NCBI GenBank assembly: GCA_014762625.1
Contig: JABURQ010000134.1
Span: 1-40,515, forward strand
Length of the DNA: 40,515 nucleotides
Reading direction: 5' to 3'
From: Planctomycetaceae bacterium
GTDB lineage: Bacteria; Planctomycetota; Planctomycetia; Planctomycetales; Planctomycetaceae
The notes under the pieces are model-generated. The model was not told the origin of the DNA, ran no database searches, and saw nothing but the letters and a program-made list of their open reading frames with translations. Position 1 is the stretch's first letter; each line of letters starts with the position of its first letter. The translations under genes were made by a program, and so were the position numbers. Shown here piece after piece: positions 8,195-17,196 of this stretch.

Positions 8195-11100
8195 CTAATT
8201 TGTGACCGTCGTTGGTTCGGACCATTGCTGTGACTCTGGCTTTGACGCAGAATCAAACTGCAGTCCGGCCTCCGGGTCGGTCGGTTCATCTGGTTCAAGA
8301 CGATGACCATCATCGTCTCCTCCATCTTCATCGTGGCTCTCTGTGGGCAGATTGAAGACCACATAAAGCACTCGTAATACGAGCAGGCTCATTATCATGG
8401 CGCTACACACGCCACCGATCACGACCGTCGCCAGTGGTCGTTGCACTTCCGCGCCCATCCCCGTACTGAAGGCCATCGGCACGAAGCCGAGACTGGCCAC
8501 CAAAGTCGTCATCAGGATCGGGCGTAATCTGGTCATCGCAGCCTCTTCAACGGCTTCATCCAGCGAACGACCACGCTTGCGCAGCTGTCGAATGGTGGAA
8601 ACCAGCAGCATGTCGTCGAGCACGGCTACACCGGACAGTGCGATGAAGCCCACCGCCGCTGAAATCGAAAACGGCATATCACGGATCCAAAGTGCAAGCA
8701 CTCCGCCGATCCAGGCAAACGGAACACCTGTAAAAACTCGCAATGAGTCGATCCAGTTGCGGTACGTCATGTAGAGCAATGCCATGATCATCATCAGGGC
8801 AATCGGCACGACAATAAGCAACCTTGTTTGTGCACGTTCGAGATTCTCGAATTGACCACCCCATTCCACGCGATAGCGTCCCGCAGGCAGCTGAACTTTT
8901 TCATCGATGACTCGCTGAGCCTCGGCGACAAAGCTGCCCAAGTCGCGACCACGAACGTTGGCTTCAATCGTGATGCGACGCTGATACCAGTCGCGTTTAA
9001 TCGTGTTGAAACCTTCCACTCGCTCAATAGAAGTCAGACGCGAGAGCGGGATGCGTTGCCCAGACGGCGTGGCTACTAATATGTTGCCGATAGCTTCGGG
9101 GTTAGCTCGGGCTTCCTCTGGGAGTCGAATGACTAAAGGAAATCGCAGCTGTCCTTCATACACTTCGCCAACATGGTTGCTACCAAGAGAGCGAACAATA
9201 TTCATGACCGAACGGGCGGAGACTCCGTAGCGGGCAATCTGATCCTGTTTGACTTGAATCTGAAGAACCGGCTGACCGGAAATCTGTTCGATTTTGACGT
9301 CTTCGGCACCATCGATTGAGTTCAGGGCACGCTCAATCTCGATTGCCTTTTCGTTCATCAGGTCCAAGTCGTCACCATACAGAATCGCTGCGACATCTGA
9401 TCGAACACCCGAAATCATTTCGTTCATTCGCATTTCAATCGGCTGCGACAACGCCAGGCGAGGACCGGGGAGGTCACGAAGTTCTCGCTGTACGAGAATG
9501 GTCAGTTCTTCTTGCGTCTCCGCTCGCGTCCACTGTTCACGCGGATGCAGGGTGATGAACAGGTCCGTCAATTCCGTGCCCATTGGGTCGGTCGCGACTT
9601 CCGCAGTTCCGATCCGACTCCAGACCTGATTGACCTCGTCGGGGAACTTCTTCAGCAGAACTTGCTCCATGCGTGTGTTGTAACGCATCGATTCTTCCAA
9701 CGGTGTCCCGGCGAGTCGAACCACGTTGAGTGTGATGGCTCCTTCTGAAAGCCGGGGCACGAACTCGCTGCCAAGGTTGGGCGCAACGAGACCGAACACA
9801 CTGACCAGCAACAACAGAGCTGAACCGATAATGAATGCCTTGTGGTGCATCGTGAATCGCAGCACGGGAGCATATAGCCGTTTCAGCACCCGGATCAGGA
9901 GCGGCTCTTTCTCTGTAATGTTCTTCGGAAGAAAGATGCTTGCCAGGACAGGCATCAGAGTCAATGACAGCACCATCGATCCGGCAAGTGCCATAATTAC
10001 CGTCAGAGCCATAGGGCGAAACAGCTTACCCTCGATGCCTTCCAGCGTGAGGATTGGTAGATAGACGATCATGATGATCAACTCGCCAAACATCGTGGGC
10101 TTTCGCACTTCGATCGCTGCTTCACGAATAATTTCGAGACGACTCTTGCCGTCTCGATTGTGAGCCAAATGGCGCACACAGTTTTCGATCATCACCACCG
10201 AACTGTCGACGACCAGTCCGAAGTCAATTGCCCCCAAACTGAGCAGACTGGCGGCAATTCCAAATTTCAGCATTCCCGAGAACGCAAACAGCATGGACAA
10301 CGGAATCGCCATAGCAACGATCAATCCGGCTCTTAGATTGCCAAGGAAAATGAAAAGAATGGCAATGACGAGCAATCCACCTTCGAATAAGTTTTTTTGT
10401 ACAGTGTGAATGACATGGTCGATCAACTCAGTGCGGTCGTAGACTGTTTGAATCGCGACACCGGCAGGGAGACTTTCCTTGATCTGTTCGAGTTTCTCCT
10501 TGAGTGCCCATGTGACTTCATCACTATTCTCACCCATCAGCATGAAGCCGAGGCCGAGTACTGCTTCTCCTTGACCGTTAGCCGTAACGGCTCCGCGACG
10601 AATCTCGTGTCCGATCTCGATGGTCGCAACGTCGTGAAGATGCACTGGCACGCCATCTTTTGCCGTTACGATAATTTCTTCAATTTGTTCGATGCTCACG
10701 GTTCGACCGACGCCGTGAACGAGCAGCATCTCGCTGCCGTCGGTGACCGTCCCGCCCCCGACGTTCTCGTTGTTGGATTCAATGGCTTCACTGACCTGCT
10801 CGAACGTCAGTCCATATTTGAGTAGCAGGTCCGGGTCGATCCGCACCTGATACTGCTTTTCGTAACCACCCCAGCTGTTGACTTCCGCGACGCCTCGAAC
10901 AGAACGCAATTGCGGTTTGATGACCCAGTCGTGAATGGTGCGGAGTTCAGTGAGTCGCTTGACCCGTTCCTCACGAGAGACTTGAGAAAGATCGACTCCT
11001 TCGTAGACCACCACGTAATGGAAGACCTCACCGAGACCGGTAGAAACCGGTCCCATCTGTGGTCGCTGAATCCCATCGGGCAGTTCGACCGTCGATAGTC

Positions 11101-11437
11101 GTTCGTTGATCAGTTGACGTGCAAAATAAATGTCAATGCCATCGTCAAAGATCAAGACCACCTGCGACAGTCCGAACTTCGAGATTGAACGGAGTTCGTG
11201 CAGTCCCGGCAACCCACTAATGGCTTGCTCGACAGGAAAAGTAATCTGCCGCTCAATCTCTTCAGATGCCAGTGATGGCGCGACTGTGTTAATCTGTATT
11301 TGAACCGGAGTCGTGTCCGGAAATGCGTCAATATCGAGCTGTTGAAGCGAGAAAACGCCGACTACAGCAAACAGCAACGCCGCCAGAATCACCAGCCCGC
11401 GGTGCTTGAGTGAAAAATCTATCAGCCAATTCAGCAT
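8195..11437 (-). CDS. Heavy-metal RND efflux pump 2, CzcA-like
   Basis: This 1080-residue HME-RND pump has the full 12-TM, two-loop layout. TM4 reads DFGLVVDSSVVMIENC (about 404-419), with Ser-Ser where pump 1 has Gly-Ala. In the porter domain TDPMGTELTDLFITL has Leu where CusA has Met623 by hand alignment, plus an Asp two residues on, so a divalent cation is likelier than Cu/Ag. The C-terminal tail after TM12 is long, acidic and polar (SHDEDGGDDDGH and beyond). The ATG at 11437 has GGAGAGCAAGG directly upstream and lies 11 bases past the adaptor stop, so the genes are one transcript. The paralogue at 1577-4741 is similar but clearly diverged, so this is not a recent duplication. The actual substrate is not visible from sequence. 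Confidence 0.93.
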   Translation of the reverse strand: MLNWLIDFSLKHRGLVILAALLFAVVGVFSLQQLDIDAFPDTTPVQIQINTVAPSLASEEIERQITFPVEQAISGLPGLHELRSISKFGLSQVVLIFDDGIDIYFARQLINERLSTVELPDGIQRPQMGPVSTGLGEVFHYVVVYEGVDLSQVSREERVKRLTELRTIHDWVIKPQLRSVRGVAEVNSWGGYEKQYQVRIDPDLLLKYGLTFEQVSEAIESNNENVGGGTVTDGSEMLLVHGVGRTVSIEQIEEIIVTAKDGVPVHLHDVATIEIGHEIRRGAVTANGQGEAVLGLGFMLMGENSDEVTWALKEKLEQIKESLPAGVAIQTVYDRTELIDHVIHTVQKNLFEGGLLVIAILFIFLGNLRAGLIVAMAIPLSMLFAFSGMLKFGIAASLLSLGAIDFGLVVDSSVVMIENCVRHLAHNRDGKSRLEIIREAAIEVRKPTMFGELIIMIVYLPILTLEGIEGKLFRPMALTVIMALAGSMVLSLTLMPVLASIFLPKNITEKEPLLIRVLKRLYAPVLRFTMHHKAFIIGSALLLLVSVFGLVAPNLGSEFVPRLSEGAITLNVVRLAGTPLEESMRYNTRMEQVLLKKFPDEVNQVWSRIGTAEVATDPMGTELTDLFITLHPREQWTRAETQEELTILVQRELRDLPGPRLALSQPIEMRMNEMISGVRSDVAAILYGDDLDLMNEKAIEIERALNSIDGAEDVKIEQISGQPVLQIQVKQDQIARYGVSARSVMNIVRSLGSNHVGEVYEGQLRFPLVIRLPEEARANPEAIGNILVATPSGQRIPLSRLTSIERVEGFNTIKRDWYQRRITIEANVRGRDLGSFVAEAQRVIDEKVQLPAGRYRVEWGGQFENLERAQTRLLIVVPIALMMIMALLYMTYRNWIDSLRVFTGVPFAWIGGVLALWIRDMPFSISAAVGFIALSGVAVLDDMLLVSTIRQLRKRGRSLDEAVEEAAMTRLRPILMTTLVASLGFVPMAFSTGMGAEVQRPLATVVIGGVCSAMIMSLLVLRVLYVVFNLPTESHDEDGGDDDGHRLEPDEPTDPEAGLQFDSASKPESQQWSEPTTVTN

Positions 11438-11448
11438 CCTTGCTCTCC

Positions 11449-13131
11449 TTATTCAGCGACGCAGTCACAGCCTGCACCAAGATTGTTTTTCAGTAACTGT
11501 GCTTTCAACACATCGCTGCCGGCAGTCGCAATGACTTCGCCGGGCAACACACCGGAGAGAACTTCGGTGACATCACCGTTAATGGCTCCTAATCGGACGG
11601 AACGAACATGGAAGACTTTGTAGCTGTCTGGGCTGTCGAAATAGTTTTTATCACGCACGAAGACGACCTGACAGCAACCTTCCCAGTGCGATGATCCGGT
11701 CGGAATCACGATGGCATCGGATTCTTCGCGCAGGATGATTTCCCCCATGCCGAAGGTTTCGTTCCGCAGCTTTCCATCTGTGTTGGCGAGAATGGCGCGC
11801 ACTCCCACCATCCGTGTTTCCTTGTCAACCGATGTGCTGACCCAGTCCAGTTTCCCCTCAACAACACGACGACTCCCGTCTGGAGTAAATCGAATCTGCT
11901 GACCCACTTCAAGTTGATCCATATTCTCTAGCGGCACGCTCAGTTGCAGCCACATCTGCTGAGTGTCGGCGACTTGAAACAGAATTCGAGATGGATTGAC
12001 GACCTCACCGGGGGTCACAGATCGTTGAACGACAATCCCGTTCATTGGTGAGAGAATCGGCAACAAATTCGTCGTGGCAGTTTCTAAGTTGATCTGGTTG
12101 CGTAACGATTCAGGGATTCCGAGCAAGCGAAGTTCGTTAAGCACCTGCTTCTCCGATAGCTCGCGCAGCCGATCAACGTCGACTGGCAAACCCAGGTTGA
12201 TCAGTGATTGTTCAGCACTGAGGACGTCAGCGTGTGCTTTGGCAAGAGCGGCTTCGGCATCAAGGATTCTCGAGCCAGCAATCGCTCCACTTTTCCCAGC
12301 TTGCGACAACCGGGCAACGTTTTGCCGCTGGAGTTTTTCTTCAGCGAGTGACCGCAACAACATTGTCTTCAAGTCACCCACTTCCACAGCATCGATGACC
12401 GCCAGTACTTCTCCTTCAGAAACTGGATCACCAATGTTTTTGGAAACGCTCCAAACGCTCCCCGGAACACGAGACGCCAGGCTGGCGAGTCGCGTTGGAT
12501 CGTAAACGACTTCGCCGTTGCCGAAGATCGACTCAACAATCGACTGTCGCTCGACCAACTCGACATCAACTCCCGCCTGTTGCACTGCTTCGATCGATGC
12601 GAATTGAATCCGGGTCTTGTAGATGCCACAGCTGCTGTTGTTTTCTTTGCGAGGTGCGATCTCGAATGCTCGCGCTGCTCGTTGCAAGTCCGCAACAAGC
12701 TCCTCCTGAGAGGGCGGTTCCTTGATTTGGGATACGTCTGGGTGATCAAGTGTACAATTGTGGACGCCATGCTCGGCACACCAGCCATAGTCGGGACCTT
12801 TGGGCTTTAAGGTCGGATCACACGCAACGCAGATCGACTCCGGGACAGCATGTTCTTCACACCAGTCATCGACTGAGGTTTCTACTGGTCCCGTCAATGC
12901 AGCGAACTTGGGGATTCGCCAATCGTTGTGGTGTCCATAATAAAACACCGCTGCGAAGCCAATCAGCACCAGCGTCGGTCCTAAGCTGGAAACCACGAGT
13001 CTGGCGGTACGACCGAAGACTCTCCGAGATCGCCCTTGAGGAGCCGATTCAACCGGTTTGTTATCGACTTTTTTTGGTGGAGAAGAAGATGTAGCGTGCT
13101 TGGTCGTCACATCCATCATAGAATTGGACAT
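11449..13131 (-). CDS. RND periplasmic adaptor 2 with N-terminal WCEEH metal module
   Basis: This 560-residue adaptor of the CzcB/CusB family has a cytoplasmic N-terminus of about 45 residues and a TM at about 46-65. Next come periplasmic modules W90 C91-x2-H94-x2-P97 E98-x2-C101-x2-C104 and a degenerate second copy, W117 C118-x2-H121-x4-C126. The lipoyl half-motif SVWSVSKNIGDPVSEGEVLAVID, an alpha-hairpin (about 250-330), the second lipoyl half (SPMNGIVVQRSVTPGEVV) and beta-barrel domains follow. It ends in AGCDCVAE, a further Cys-x-Cys. AGGAGATTTATA before the ATG supports the start. The extra Cys/His part replaces the His-rich linker of the other two adaptors and is shared with the lipoprotein at 7802-8164. 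Delivery of metal from this module to pump 2 is inference. Confidence 0.92.
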   Translation of the reverse strand: MSNSMMDVTTKHATSSSPPKKVDNKPVESAPQGRSRRVFGRTARLVVSSLGPTLVLIGFAAVFYYGHHNDWRIPKFAALTGPVETSVDDWCEEHAVPESICVACDPTLKPKGPDYGWCAEHGVHNCTLDHPDVSQIKEPPSQEELVADLQRAARAFEIAPRKENNSSCGIYKTRIQFASIEAVQQAGVDVELVERQSIVESIFGNGEVVYDPTRLASLASRVPGSVWSVSKNIGDPVSEGEVLAVIDAVEVGDLKTMLLRSLAEEKLQRQNVARLSQAGKSGAIAGSRILDAEAALAKAHADVLSAEQSLINLGLPVDVDRLRELSEKQVLNELRLLGIPESLRNQINLETATTNLLPILSPMNGIVVQRSVTPGEVVNPSRILFQVADTQQMWLQLSVPLENMDQLEVGQQIRFTPDGSRRVVEGKLDWVSTSVDKETRMVGVRAILANTDGKLRNETFGMGEIILREESDAIVIPTGSSHWEGCCQVVFVRDKNYFDSPDSYKVFHVRSVRLGAINGDVTEVLSGVLPGEVIATAGSDVLKAQLLKNNLGAGCDCVAE

Positions 13132-13368
13132 TATAAATCTCCTGCTGGATAAGGTTCAAAGAAAGATCGCTTCCCAGTTTTTCGGTCGTTATTGCGACAA
13201 AACCAGCGACCGCAGAACGGTCGACTTATGAACGGGAAGATACAGTTGTCGACGCAACGAGAAGCGCGTCTCAACGATGATCGAGTCCGTCAAAAAGCCA
13301 ATGGTCGACTCGGAACGTGAAAAATCCGCAGTGATGACCAATTAATAGGACGGACTGCCAGCAGAGAG

Positions 13369-13779
13369 TTACACTGTCAGAGAGCTGAAGACGAGGCGCA
13401 CCGACTGACCATTAAGGAGATCTGGTCGACCCTCGCGCCATCGGTAATGGATGGAAAACGGTTTCTCGACATCCACATCGTGCAATACGGCAGGAAGAAG
13501 TTCCGTCAACTGTTCACAAAAGACCACTACGTCTCGATGCTGAGACTCGTGCGTGCCCTTACAGATACAACTTGAATCACAAGGAACTGGGCAATTGCCT
13601 GGAGATTCGGAGGGTTCCGGATCAAAAACGTTTTCACAAGCCTGCGAGGAATTGTTCTGAGAGCAATTGCAACTGCTCTTTTCGACTTCTGCGCAAACCA
13701 CATCACAACCCGCCGCACAAAAGATTGGGCAAAGCAAGACTCGAAAAACGAGAACTGTGATGAGTGAAAACTGAAACAT
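13369..13779 (-). CDS. Small Cys-rich secreted protein heading efflux set 2
   Basis: This 136-residue protein is of a family I do not recognise. A hydrophobic N-terminus (residues 4-20) leads into a run of Cys at positions 17, 21, 25, 29, 37, 39, 48, 63, 67, 71, 73 and 88. This includes CNCS and the tight cluster CPVPCDSSCICKGTH (63-77). The C-terminal half is more ordinary, with HYRWREGRPDLLNG and a hydrophobic end. It lacks the LLGCC and CDExDC signatures of the trio at 6508, 16512 and 24747, but has the same size and export signal, and likewise sits first in an efflux operon, 237 bases before the adaptor. No ribosome site is evident before the ATG. A periplasmic metal-binding role is inferred from composition only. 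Confidence 0.65.
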   Translation of the reverse strand: MFQFSLITVLVFRVLLCPIFCAAGCDVVCAEVEKSSCNCSQNNSSQACENVFDPEPSESPGNCPVPCDSSCICKGTHESQHRDVVVFCEQLTELLPAVLHDVDVEKPFSIHYRWREGRPDLLNGQSVRLVFSSLTV

Positions 13780-14147
13780 TTGTAATCTTTAAGGGGGGCC
13801 GATATGCAACATCTTTCATCGGACCAGGACGAAGTGTTGATTCAGTGTACCAGCGATAAAAGTACCAAACAAGAGAGAATTTTTGAATCAGACTCCATGC
13901 CTACTCCTCTCGCCTTCCAGACATTTCGGATTTCACACACGATTGGCACTTAACCAGTGGGGTTGAGAACTTTGTGGTGTGACAGTTTAAGGTAAAGTTT
14001 AACGATTGTATTAGTTCACGGGGAGGAATGCTTTCTAAGCAAGTTGCTGATTGAACATGTCCGAAGAGTAATGATGATGAGGAATGTTCCACCAACTCCC
14101 AGACGTCTGGGGGCCAACTTCTCAACCTCAGTCTTCGTTTTGCATGG
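13780..14147. promoter_or_regulatory. Divergent promoter region between the minus and plus efflux operons
   Basis: These 368 bases separate two divergently read Cys-rich leader genes and must carry both promoters. Inside I see the direct repeat GTTTAA-ggtaaa-GTTTAA (13985-14002) and the 14-base palindrome at 14098-14111. I do not see a sure sigma-70 -35/-10 pair. The short frames that can be read here have no protein-like features. Confidence 0.45.
14098..14111. promoter_or_regulatory. Perfect 14-base palindrome CCCAGACGTCTGGG, candidate operator
   Basis: The palindrome is perfect and lies 36 bases before the ATG of the plus-strand leader gene. It could bind a dimeric regulator, or fold as a tight hairpin in the 5' leader. 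I found no second copy in front of the other leader genes by eye. Confidence 0.35.
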
Positions 14148-14573
14148 ATGCAGATCGTGTCGATTCGTCAGTTCTTGCCTGTTCTTCTCATCGCCCTGCT
14201 GGCGTATCAGGCAGTGGTACCGTGTTGTTCGTGTATTCCACTTAAAACGACAAGTTTGATTGGTGCGACAGACTCATTTACGGTCCCATGCAGCTTCCAC
14301 TGTTGTCACCATGTTCACTCTCAAACGGGTGTCAAAAGTGGGACACGGGATGGCGAGACCCCTGAAGCCCCTCACTGCCCTTTTTGTGATGCTATCGCAG
14401 ACGTTCACGTTTATTCTCGTGAACATATTCCGCTGCACAGTACCGATTGTGATGCGCACTCCCGTAATGTCATCGATGGAGTTGCACCACAGATAAGAAT
14501 GACTCGAAACAACGAGTGTCGTTGCTTGCACAGGCTGGTGAGAGGTCCATTGGGAGTCAGGCTTCAGGTTTAG
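14148..14573 (+). CDS. Small Cys/His-rich secreted protein heading efflux set 3
   Basis: This 141-residue protein is of a family I do not recognise. Residues 8-24 (QFLPVLLIALLAYQAVV) form a signal-type helix ending in PCCSC. I count 11 Cys and many His: CC at 26-27, C29, then CSFHCCHHVH (48-57), CPFC (77-80, a CxxC), C101 and CRC (124-126). It is the first gene of the plus-strand block, 76 bases before the outer-membrane factor gene. It resembles the other leader proteins in size, export signal, a CC right after the membrane segment and position, but lacks the CDExDCxF signature. The start is the first ATG in frame. Metal binding is inference. Confidence 0.6.
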   Translation: MQIVSIRQFLPVLLIALLAYQAVVPCCSCIPLKTTSLIGATDSFTVPCSFHCCHHVHSQTGVKSGTRDGETPEAPHCPFCDAIADVHVYSREHIPLHSTDCDAHSRNVIDGVAPQIRMTRNNECRCLHRLVRGPLGVRLQV

Positions 14574-14649
14574 AATGACGTTCGCATGATTTCATCATTA
14601 CTAAATCGAGACTTTCTTCCCAATACAATCCCTTTACAGGAGACCGGTC

Positions 14650-16206
14650 ATGACCAAGTCACCGTATCGTCGTCGTATTCTTTCTATCGGACTTGTTCCC
14701 TTTGTGGGACTGGGATGTGCTTCGGCGCGAACTCAGGTCGCTCAAATAATCATGCCAGCTGAGACGACCTCCCAGGTTGTGGCTGCTGCAGATAAGCCAA
14801 CTACGGAACGACCAACTCTCGAATTGGCCAGTCCGTCCATCAATTCTGTTGACGCCACACCAAGTTCGGCTGAGCAGATTGAGATTGAAGTTGTCAATCA
14901 TCAGTCTGAGCTGAACCAAAAATCCAACTCTTCAGTGGAACCTGCCAAACTTCCTCCCGCACCACCCGCGAGTTCGATTCCAGAGCAGAAAGGATTGACT
15001 CTGCAAGCGTTGGAAGAGTTGGCGCTTCAAAACAATCCCTCGATCCAGCAAGCAAACGCTGTGGCAGCGAAAGCGTCTGGAATCCATTATCAAGTGGGGC
15101 GAAAGCCGAATCCTTCGATCGGCTACTTCGGAGAAGAGATTGGGAACGAAGGAGCAGGCGGGCTGCATGGTGCATTTGTCTCACAAACCTTTGTCCGTGG
15201 CGACAAACTCGCCTGGAACGAACAGGTGATTGGCCATGATGTTGAGTCGATTCGATGGCAGACCGAAGCACAACGGCAGCGTGTCCGCACCGACATCCGC
15301 ATTCAATTTTATGAAGCCCTCGCTGCCCAAAAGCGTTTGGAACTGGCCCGTGACTTCCGAGACATTGCAGAGAAAGGAGTGGAAGTTTCCCAACAGCGCG
15401 TGGATGCTCAGGTGGGAACTCGACCGGATGTCCTTCAATCGGAAATTCAGCAGAATGAAGTTGAGCTGATTATTCAGCAGGCGGAGTACGACTTTGAATC
15501 GGCCTGGAAGCAGTTGGCTGCCATCGCAGGGGTTCCTGGTATGGAAACTCCGACACTATCAGGAAAACTTCAACCGTCTGATTTGGAGCGAGAGGCCGAT
15601 GCATTATACCAACAGATTGTCTCGCAGAGTCCATTAATTTCGGCGGCACAGGCTCGTGTTCACCGCGCCCAGGCGAACATGCAGCGACAGAATGTCCAGG
15701 CAATCCCCAACATCAATGGTCAATTTGGAGTCGGACGAGATGACGGAACCGGTGACGCATTTGCCAATATCCAGTTGAGTTTGCCGATTCCTTACAACAA
15801 CAAGAACACTGGGAACATCTCAGCAGCTCACGGCGAATACTGTGAAGCTACTCAGAACGTCCAGCGGCTCAAGATGCAGATTCGACAGAATTTAGCCATC
15901 GCATTGCGAGACTATCAAGTTGCTCAGGCGAACGTACAACGGTACCAATCAGCAATTCTGCCCAAAGCCCAGGAAACGCTGGACCTTGTTCAGGAAGCAC
16001 AACTGGCGGGGGAGTTTGACTTCCTGCGAGTGCTGACAGCACGCCGGGCTTACTTCGACGCAAACCTCAATTACGTGAGGAGCCTGGGAAATCTCGCGAC
16101 AGCGAACGCCAGAATCGAGGGTCTTCTGCTGACTGGTGGGCTTTCCAACACCGTTACCTATGATGGAGACGATGGTCTGCGTGGACAAGCGTTGAGTGGT
16201 CAATAA
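14650..16206 (+). CDS. Outer-membrane factor of the TolC/CusC family
   Basis: This 518-residue protein would form the trimeric outer-membrane channel of the tripartite pumps. A signal segment (ILSIGLVPFVGLGCA) is followed by a low-complexity Ser/Pro/Glu linker (about 40-115). Two OEP repeats come next: the first begins LTLQALEELALQNNPSIQQA (about 116), the second near LYQQIVSQSPLISAAQARV (about 320), each followed by beta-hairpin parts such as NINGQFGVGRDDG and LPIPYNNKN. The Cys after GLG is not a good lipobox (Gly at -3), so acylation is uncertain. AGGAGACCGGTC precedes the ATG. It is the only outer-membrane factor in the window although three RND pumps are present, so it may serve all three. 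Confidence 0.9.
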   Translation: MTKSPYRRRILSIGLVPFVGLGCASARTQVAQIIMPAETTSQVVAAADKPTTERPTLELASPSINSVDATPSSAEQIEIEVVNHQSELNQKSNSSVEPAKLPPAPPASSIPEQKGLTLQALEELALQNNPSIQQANAVAAKASGIHYQVGRKPNPSIGYFGEEIGNEGAGGLHGAFVSQTFVRGDKLAWNEQVIGHDVESIRWQTEAQRQRVRTDIRIQFYEALAAQKRLELARDFRDIAEKGVEVSQQRVDAQVGTRPDVLQSEIQQNEVELIIQQAEYDFESAWKQLAAIAGVPGMETPTLSGKLQPSDLEREADALYQQIVSQSPLISAAQARVHRAQANMQRQNVQAIPNINGQFGVGRDDGTGDAFANIQLSLPIPYNNKNTGNISAAHGEYCEATQNVQRLKMQIRQNLAIALRDYQVAQANVQRYQSAILPKAQETLDLVQEAQLAGEFDFLRVLTARRAYFDANLNYVRSLGNLATANARIEGLLLTGGLSNTVTYDGDDGLRGQALSGQ

Positions 16207-16511
16207 ATTCTGTGATTTGTGAGAGCTCGATACGATGCTGTCTCTGGCGTTGTCGTTTTGACTACAAATCCCATCGGAATGATGACTTGTGTCATTGGCC
16301 TTTTTCACTTGGCAATAAGGAATCGTGCAGATTGACTAGACAATCCTGTTATTCAACTGTAAAAATCATTCTTCAGTCATGGATGGTACCACAGTTGCTC
16401 TTTTCTGATTTCTGAAATCCCTCTAGCTTCGTTCTTGAGAGACCGATAAAAATAGTAATGAAGTGGTTTGTCCGGCTTGATGGACAAGTTCATTGAAAGT
16501 TTGAGTTTTCC
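16207..16511. other. Intergenic region before leader protein 2
   Basis: These 305 bases hold no credible gene. The last 45 bases contain the dyad TTGTCC-n8-GGACAA (16468-16487), 24 bases before the ATG at 16512. This suggests an operator or a leader hairpin. No terminator is evident after the outer-membrane factor gene. Confidence 0.4.
16468..16487. promoter_or_regulatory. Dyad TTGTCC-n8-GGACAA before leader protein 2
   Basis: Six-base inverted arms with an 8-base centre lie just upstream of the start codon. The position would let a bound protein or a hairpin affect translation or transcription of the Cys/His leader gene. The arms are short and could arise by chance. Confidence 0.25.
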
Positions 16512-16970
16512 ATGTTCCGCAGCACAGTCATCTTGTTGACCACCGCAACAGTCATGTTTCATGCACTGTTGGGGTGTTGTGCGCACCATGGACACTCTCA
16601 TTCTGTCTCAGAAAAAGTGACATTTTCAGTTCACGATCATGTCCACAGTGATGACCATTCCTTAGATCATTGCCATTCGCACAGTGAACATGAGAACGTA
16701 ACTAGGGCTGATACGGTCCCTGCTGTTCCGCAGCCGTGCGATGGTGAGCATGGACCGTGTGATGAAGCGGATTGCCAGTTTGTTTCCACTTTGCAAACGG
16801 ATGATTGTCTGGCATCACTTTCGTTTTCAATTTTTCTCGCGCTAAATGCAAGTTTGCCAACGACAAATGCTCTCGTTTCCCCTCTCAATTGGGAACGAAT
16901 CGAGCAGTCAATGCCTCTCGCCGCGACGCCCAGCCCCCTGCATGCTTTGAAGCAGGTTTGGTTGCTCTAA
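16512..16970 (+). CDS. Small secreted Cys/His-rich leader protein 2 (LLGCC/CDExDC family)
   Basis: This 152-residue paralogue of the proteins at 6508-6957 and 24747-25208 is outside any family I know by name. The N-terminus MFRSTVILLTTATVMF is hydrophobic and leads to HALLGCCAHHGHSH, with H17, G21, C22 and C23 at the same positions as in the other two. A His-rich stretch (41-60) contains HDHVH and HCHSHSEH. The signature CDEADCQF (83-90) is followed by TDD (96-98), and the end is KQVWLL. I count 7 Cys and 15 His. It stands between the outer-membrane factor gene and the adaptor of pump 3. Lipidation at Cys22 is possible. Binding of soft metal ions in the periplasm is inferred from composition and context. 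Confidence 0.8.
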   Translation: MFRSTVILLTTATVMFHALLGCCAHHGHSHSVSEKVTFSVHDHVHSDDHSLDHCHSHSEHENVTRADTVPAVPQPCDGEHGPCDEADCQFVSTLQTDDCLASLSFSIFLALNASLPTTNALVSPLNWERIEQSMPLAATPSPLHALKQVWLL

Positions 16971-17196
16971 CGAGCACGCGTCCGACTTCGGAGATCTTGC
17001 TCGTACCATACTTGTGCTCGAAATGAGTGTTTAAAGAATGGTTGCTCGTGTCAATCGTTGACCGCAGCTCGTCGTGCCTTCCCAATTTCTGGTCTTGGAC
17101 GCTGCTTCGGCTTCCTGTGCCGTCCGTGCATCCATGTACGTGGTGACAGGGTCTGATTTCTATTCGCTTAAGTAGTTGAAACATAGGGTTCTGACG

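Noticed and set aside
10397-10825. 142-codon plus-strand frame opposite RND pump 2
   Set aside because: Antisense shadow of a well-supported gene, with no ribosome site or motif.
14044-14259. 71-codon plus-strand frame over the divergent control region
   Set aside because: It overlaps the Cys-rich leader gene in another frame and shows no signal or motif.
17176-17196. TTG start for adaptor 3
   Set aside because: The ATG at 17197 has a ribosome site and gives a normal membrane anchor position.
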